From contig JBJZOS010000001.1 of assembly GCA_046269235.1 (NCBI GenBank), positions 372,001-436,000 of the forward strand: a DNA stretch of 64,000 nucleotides, written 5' to 3'. Shown here piece by piece: positions 60,024 through 64,000 of the stretch (the stretch's first letter is position 1; each line of letters starts with the position of its first letter). Below the pieces are notes generated by a model that searched no databases, was not told the DNA's origin, and saw nothing but the letters and a program-made list of their open reading frames with translations. A program made the position numbers and the translations under genes. Source of the DNA: Soonwooa sp032078105 (GTDB lineage Bacteria; Bacteroidota; Bacteroidia; Flavobacteriales; Weeksellaceae).

Positions 60024-60422
60024 ATGGATGTTAATGTAACAGCAACAATAGGAAACGAACTTTATTTAACCAAAGTCACAACAGGAAATCATGAGATTAT
60101 AGTGGATGAGCCAATTGACAAAGGAGGTAAAGATTTAGCACCAAAACCAACAGAGCTTCTTGCGGCGTCTTTGGCGAGTTGTACAGCTATAACACTGAAA
60201 ATGTACGCCGAGAGAAAAACTTGGGACGTTGGCGAAATTTTTGTTGATGTAACTTTAGTTGATAGTGATGACAAAACTAAAACGAAATTTAATAGAAGTA
60301 TTCGGTTTTCGAAAACTGATATTCCGGAAGATCAGATGAAGCGTTTTCAGCATATTGCAAATGCTTGTCCGGTTCACAAGATTTTGGAAGGTTCAAGTAC
60401 AATAAATTCAGAATTCAAATAA
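60024..60422 (+). CDS. OsmC family peroxiredoxin-like protein
   Basis: A 132-residue OsmC/Ohr-type protein. The two redox cysteines are present: one in LLAASLASCTAITLKMYAER (about residue 53) and one in NACPVHKILEG (about 117). Such proteins reduce organic hydroperoxides, and some members are of unknown function. It is followed after 11 bases by a small GNAT-like gene. Confidence 0.92.
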   Translation: MDVNVTATIGNELYLTKVTTGNHEIIVDEPIDKGGKDLAPKPTELLAASLASCTAITLKMYAERKTWDVGEIFVDVTLVDSDDKTKTKFNRSIRFSKTDIPEDQMKRFQHIANACPVHKILEGSSTINSEFK

Positions 60423-60433
60423 AAAATATAGAC

Positions 60434-60715
60434 ATGGAAATCAAGCAACAAAACAACGAAAAAAACGGAAAGTTCGAAGCTTTTATTGATGGCAGACAGG
60501 CTGGAGAAATGACTTACACTTGGGCTGGAGAAGATCAATTAATCATCGATCATACAGGTGTGGAAGAGGCGTACAACGGTCTCGGTGTCGGGAAGAATCT
60601 TCTACATGCAGTCGTAGAATTCGCAAGAAAAGAAAACAAAAAAGTGATTCCGCTTTGTCCATTTGCAAGCGCAATGTTTAAGAAACATGCAGAATTGCAA
60701 GATGTTTTAGCTTAA
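60434..60715 (+). CDS. Small GNAT family N-acetyltransferase (YjdJ/Gtn-like)
   Basis: A 93-residue protein of the short GCN5-like type: GEMTYTWAGEDQLIIDHTGV, VEEAYNGLGVGKNLLHAVVE with the acetyl-CoA loop GLGVGKNL, then KVIPLCPFASAMFKKH, where the CPF and KKH are typical. The substrate is unknown. The ATG at 60434 is chosen because an upstream frame would overlap osmC by 58 bases and lacks similarity. It shares a transcript with osmC. Confidence 0.88.
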   Translation: MEIKQQNNEKNGKFEAFIDGRQAGEMTYTWAGEDQLIIDHTGVEEAYNGLGVGKNLLHAVVEFARKENKKVIPLCPFASAMFKKHAELQDVLA

Positions 60716-60735
60716 AAATAAAATGGTATATCAAT

Positions 60736-60776
60736 AAAAAGGCTTTCAGAATCTTAAACTCCGAAAGCCTTTTTTA
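60736..60776 (+). terminator. Terminator between the GNAT gene and uvrA
   Basis: AAAAAGGCTTTC / GAAAGCCTTTTTT forms a 12-bp stem with runs on both sides, so it can serve both convergent units. Confidence 0.85.
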
Positions 60777-60797
60777 TTTTTAAAACTTACTGAAAAT

Positions 60798-63584
60798 CTA
60801 AAGTTTTTCAGCGATATATTTTGCGGTTGCCGAGACTTTATTCTTTGCTAAATCTTCAGGCGTTCCTGTAAAAACCACTTCACCACCGTGTTTACCAGCA
60901 TTAGGACCGATGTCGATAATATAATCAGCACATTTGATGATGTCTGGTTGATGTTCAATGACAATCACCGAATGTCCTAGCTCGATCAACGCTTGTAAGG
61001 ATTTCATCAATTTATTAATATCATGGAAGTGCAAGCCTGTTGACGGTTCATCAAAAACAAATAAAGTTTTGTCCGTTGTAACACCTTTTACTAGGAAAGA
61101 AGCGAGTTTTACACGTTGCGCTTCGCCACCAGAAAGGGTCGAAGAGGATTGTCCCAGTTGCAAATAACCAAGTCCAACTTCTTGTAGCGGTTTTAGCTTT
61201 TGTACAATTTTACTTTCTTGCAATTCTGTAAAAAAGTTGATTGCTTCGTCAACGGTCATTTTTAAAATATCGGAAATACTTTTCTCGTCTACTTTAACTT
61301 CAAGAATTTCACTTTTAAAACGAGTGCCGTGACAATGTTCGCACTCCAATTCGATGTCCGCCATAAATTGCATGGACACTGTAATCACGCCTTCACCTTT
61401 ACATTCGTCACAACGGCCACCATCTACATTAAAAGAGAAATGTTTCGGTTTTAGACCTAATAATTTGGCAGATTTTTGTTTCGCAAACAAATCCCGAATA
61501 TCGTCATAAGCTTTTAAGTAGGTAACTGGATTAGAACGTGAAGATTTTCCGATCGGATTTTGGTCGATTAACTCAATGTGTTTAATCAGTTTATTAGGAA
61601 ATTCGACACTGTCATAATCGGCTTTTTTGCCGCCCATTCCTAACTGAATTTGTACAGCATTGGTTAGGATCTCCTTCATCAAAGTTGATTTTCCACTTCC
61701 CGAAACGCCTGTTACAACTGTTAAAACTTCTAACGGAACGTCAACATCAATGTTTTTAAGATTGTTTTGTCGAGCGCCTTTTATTTTGATAAACTCTTTT
61801 GGAGCGCGACGCTTTTTCGGAACTTCAATGTTAAGTTCGTGATTAAGGTATTTCGACGTTAAAGTATCTGCTTTTTTCAAATCTTTATAATCACCAGCAA
61901 ATACCAAATCGCCACCAAGATAACCCGCTTCGGGACCAATATCGATGATGTAGTCTGCAGCGTGCATTACGTCTTCATCGTGCTCTACAACGATAACGGT
62001 GTTGCCAAGGTCACGAAGATTTTTTAGAACTGCAATAAGATTTTCGGTGTCGCGCGAGTGAAGACCAATACTAGGCTCGTCCAAAATATAAATGGAACCA
62101 ACCAAAGAGCTTCCTAAACTTGTCGCCAAATTAATACGTTGACTTTCGCCACCAGAAAGCGTGTTGGACGTTCTGTTGAGATTAAGATAACCCAAACCAA
62201 CTTTTAGTAAAAATCCGATTCGAGATTTTATTTCATACAAAAGACGTTTCGCAACTTCGGCATCGTATTTTGATAATTTGAAACTTTCAATAATCGGTGA
62301 AAGCTCATCGAGCGGCAATTCTATTAGAGATTGGATATTATGGCCGTCGATTTTTACCCAAGAAGTTTCTTCACGCAATCTAAGACCTTCGCAAGTTGGA
62401 CAAGTCGTTTTGCCACGATAACGTGACAACATTACGCGGTATTGGATTTTATAAAGATTACCCTCCAACATGTTGAAGAAATTATCAATACTCGGGAAGC
62501 TTGCTGACTTGTCACCACGCCACAAATATTGCTTTTGCTCTTTTGTGAGTTGATGATAAGGCTTATGGATAGGGAAGTCTTTTGCTTTTTTAATGAAAGA
62601 ACGTTTCCATTCGCTCATCGTTTCGCCCTTCCAAGGTGCTACAGCATCTTCAAACACCGAAAGATTTTTATTCGGAATAACAAGATCTTCATCAATACCA
62701 ATTATTTTGCCGTAACCTTCGCAAGATGGACAAGCGCCATAAGGATTATTAAAACTGAAATAATGGACATTCGGTTCGTTAAAATCGATGCCATCTAGCT
62801 CAAATTTATTAGAGAAATCTCGAACGTCGTTATTTTCTGTGTTTTTCAAGAGACAACGTCCGTGACCTTCGTAGAACGCCATTTGTATAGAATCCGCCAA
62901 ACGTTGTAAGAAGTTTTCATCTTCTTCGTAACTGAAACGGTCAATCACCAAGAAGATCTCTGTGTTGGCTTCTGGTACGAAACCAAAACTTTCTAAGTCT
63001 TCAATAGAAGCAAGGTTTCCGCCAACTTCCAAACGGGTGAAACCAGAAACTTTCAAAGTTTTTAATTGTTCGGTAAAGTTGTCGACTTCATATTTTAAAG
63101 GTGCCATCAAGATAAAACTTGTGTCTTTTTTTGAAGCCTTAATAAAATCGATAACATCGGTTACAGAATCTTTTTTGACTTCTTCGCCAGAAATTGGCGA
63201 AAAAGTATGGCCAATTCTGGCGTATAACAACTTTAGATAGTCATAGATTTCGGTTGATGTGCCAACTGTAGAACGCGGATTTGACGAGATAACTTTCTGC
63301 TGAATCGCGACTGATGGCGCTAGCCCTTTGATATCGTCAACTTTAGGTTTTTCTAATTTTCCCAAAAATTGTCGCGCATAAGAACTCAAACTTTCAACAT
63401 AACGACGTTGCCCTTCGGCATAGATCGTGTCGAAAGCTAGCGAAGATTTTCCACTTCCCGAGACGCCTGTAATCACAATGAGTTTGTTTTTTGGTATTAA
63501 AACATCAATGTGTTTCAGGTTGTTAAGATGTGCGTTTTTAACAAAAAGTTGTTTTTTTATATCGATTTCTGCAGTTGTAGCCAT
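60798..63584 (-). CDS. uvrA: Excinuclease ABC subunit A (UvrA)
   Basis: The damage-recognition ATPase of nucleotide excision repair. With the ATG at 63584 it has 928 residues. Two ABC modules are visible: the first Walker A in VITGVSGSGKSSLAFDTIYA and signature NTLSGGESQRINLA, the second Walker A in VVTGVSGSGKSTLMKEIL and signature STLSGGEAQRVKLA, each with a Walker B (IYILDEPSIGLH, LFVFDEPSTGLH). Zinc-finger cysteines are present (CPSCEGYG...CPTCEG, CDECKGEG...CEHC). An in-frame GTG at 63602 would add six residues and is less likely. Confidence 0.97.
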   Translation of the reverse strand: MATTAEIDIKKQLFVKNAHLNNLKHIDVLIPKNKLIVITGVSGSGKSSLAFDTIYAEGQRRYVESLSSYARQFLGKLEKPKVDDIKGLAPSVAIQQKVISSNPRSTVGTSTEIYDYLKLLYARIGHTFSPISGEEVKKDSVTDVIDFIKASKKDTSFILMAPLKYEVDNFTEQLKTLKVSGFTRLEVGGNLASIEDLESFGFVPEANTEIFLVIDRFSYEEDENFLQRLADSIQMAFYEGHGRCLLKNTENNDVRDFSNKFELDGIDFNEPNVHYFSFNNPYGACPSCEGYGKIIGIDEDLVIPNKNLSVFEDAVAPWKGETMSEWKRSFIKKAKDFPIHKPYHQLTKEQKQYLWRGDKSASFPSIDNFFNMLEGNLYKIQYRVMLSRYRGKTTCPTCEGLRLREETSWVKIDGHNIQSLIELPLDELSPIIESFKLSKYDAEVAKRLLYEIKSRIGFLLKVGLGYLNLNRTSNTLSGGESQRINLATSLGSSLVGSIYILDEPSIGLHSRDTENLIAVLKNLRDLGNTVIVVEHDEDVMHAADYIIDIGPEAGYLGGDLVFAGDYKDLKKADTLTSKYLNHELNIEVPKKRRAPKEFIKIKGARQNNLKNIDVDVPLEVLTVVTGVSGSGKSTLMKEILTNAVQIQLGMGGKKADYDSVEFPNKLIKHIELIDQNPIGKSSRSNPVTYLKAYDDIRDLFAKQKSAKLLGLKPKHFSFNVDGGRCDECKGEGVITVSMQFMADIELECEHCHGTRFKSEILEVKVDEKSISDILKMTVDEAINFFTELQESKIVQKLKPLQEVGLGYLQLGQSSSTLSGGEAQRVKLASFLVKGVTTDKTLFVFDEPSTGLHFHDINKLMKSLQALIELGHSVIVIEHQPDIIKCADYIIDIGPNAGKHGGEVVFTGTPEDLAKNKVSATAKYIAEKL

Positions 63585-63601
63585 ATCAAATTTAAGACCC
63601 A

Positions 63602-63609
63602 CAAAATTA
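63602..63609 (-). promoter_or_regulatory. -7 box for uvrA
   Basis: On the minus strand TAATTTTG matches TAnnTTTG, 17 bases before the ATG at 63584. Confidence 0.5.
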
Positions 63610-63947
63610 CGAAAAATTGCGTTTTTTTCAGCTAGTTATTTTGTTAATGTTTATTTAGAAATCCGTAGGAAATTTTAGTCTTAAAATTTAGACAGATTCT
63701 TAAAGAAGAAGAGCAGTGAAATCAAGTAGTGCTCAAATGATAGCTTTAAAAATAACAATTTTTTATGCATAAACTTGTCTCGTTTTTCTATCAATATATT
63801 AACAAAGGATGATGTTGATTGATTATATTTTTTTGTTTTTAAATGTTTGATTAGTATTTTTTATTTCTAAAGTATTTATTTAAAGTAAAAAATTAACTTA
63901 ATCTTAAAATAGGTTGTTTTTTGTTGTTGATTTTTTTATTAATTGCA
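63610..63947. other. Gene-free AT-rich stretch
   Basis: This divergent intergenic region is very AT-rich, with no recognisable product or RNA gene. The only readable signals are the promoter elements at its two ends. Confidence 0.45.
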
Positions 63948-63955
63948 TAGCTTTG
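63921..63955 (+). promoter_or_regulatory. Promoter of the truncated last gene
   Basis: TTG repeats at 63921-63929 and TAGCTTTG at 63948-63955 (18 bases apart from the last TTG) match the Bacteroidota -33/-7 pattern, 23 bases before the ATG at 63979. Confidence 0.6.
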
Positions 63956-63978
63956 CCCCCGTAAAATTGTAAAAAACT

Positions 63979-64000
63979 ATGAAAAAGCTTTTGTTATCTG
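63979..64000 (+). CDS. Start of a gene for a probably secreted protein, cut by the window end
   Basis: Only MKKLLLS is visible, the usual opening of a flavobacterial signal peptide, below a well-formed promoter. The product cannot be told. Confidence 0.5.

Overview
The window reads as chromosome of a low-GC Flavobacteriia, most likely Chryseobacterium/Epilithonimonas or a close relative (Weeksellaceae). This rests on a gliding/type IX secretion (T9SS) gene (gldJ) at the left edge, T9SS type A C-terminal sorting domains, TonB-dependent outer-membrane receptors, the Bacteroidota -7 promoter box TAnnTTTG before many genes, few Shine-Dalgarno sites, and gene order such as gldJ-murF. No database search was possible; names come from motif and family recognition.

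Layout. 0-19.8 kb is mostly core: gldJ (partial), murF, a Nudix hydrolase, an SRPBCC protein, an outer-membrane protein-lptC-anmK operon, holB, a tetR-tolC-emrA-emrB efflux operon, mgtC, a trimethylamine monooxygenase-like FMO, and a ligA-fur-zntA operon. 19.9-26.9 kb is a gene graveyard: a deleted glycerophosphodiesterase, an IS982 remnant, a frameshifted ROK sugar kinase, a GH92 alpha-mannosidase with most of its middle gone, an intact cupin sugar isomerase, a decayed T9SS sorting domain, an internally deleted IS3 element, the 3' end of mutS2, an intact DJ-1/PfpI protein and a broken carboxypeptidase-regulatory-domain protein. 27.1-31.7 kb carries a LytS-type kinase, a LytTR regulator and a TonB-type receptor, with a 10-bp inverted repeat between regulator and receptor. 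A tRNA-Arg(ACG) on the minus strand closes this accessory stretch.

32-64 kb is again mainly core: an ABC binding protein-CPBP protease-rdgB-rnz run, a serine hydrolase, a 1080-residue outer-membrane protein of unknown role, two small T9SS cargo proteins, a fusion of a degenerate M1-peptidase domain with an outer-membrane barrel, corA, fabH, yceI, sdaA, tyrA, ald, tsaE, dnaG (zinc ligands lost), clpP, a TIGR02757 protein, a PyrE-PyrF fusion, OsmC, a GNAT protein and uvrA. The window ends in the first codons of another secreted protein.

The most notable observation is upstream of tyrA: a 13-codon reading frame with three consecutive Tyr codons, followed by mutually exclusive antiterminator and terminator hairpins. 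This looks like a tyrosine-sensing transcription attenuator. Other points of interest are the decayed mannose locus, the catalytically empty M1-like barrel protein, the eukaryote-like UMP synthase fusion, and several apparently leaderless promoters.
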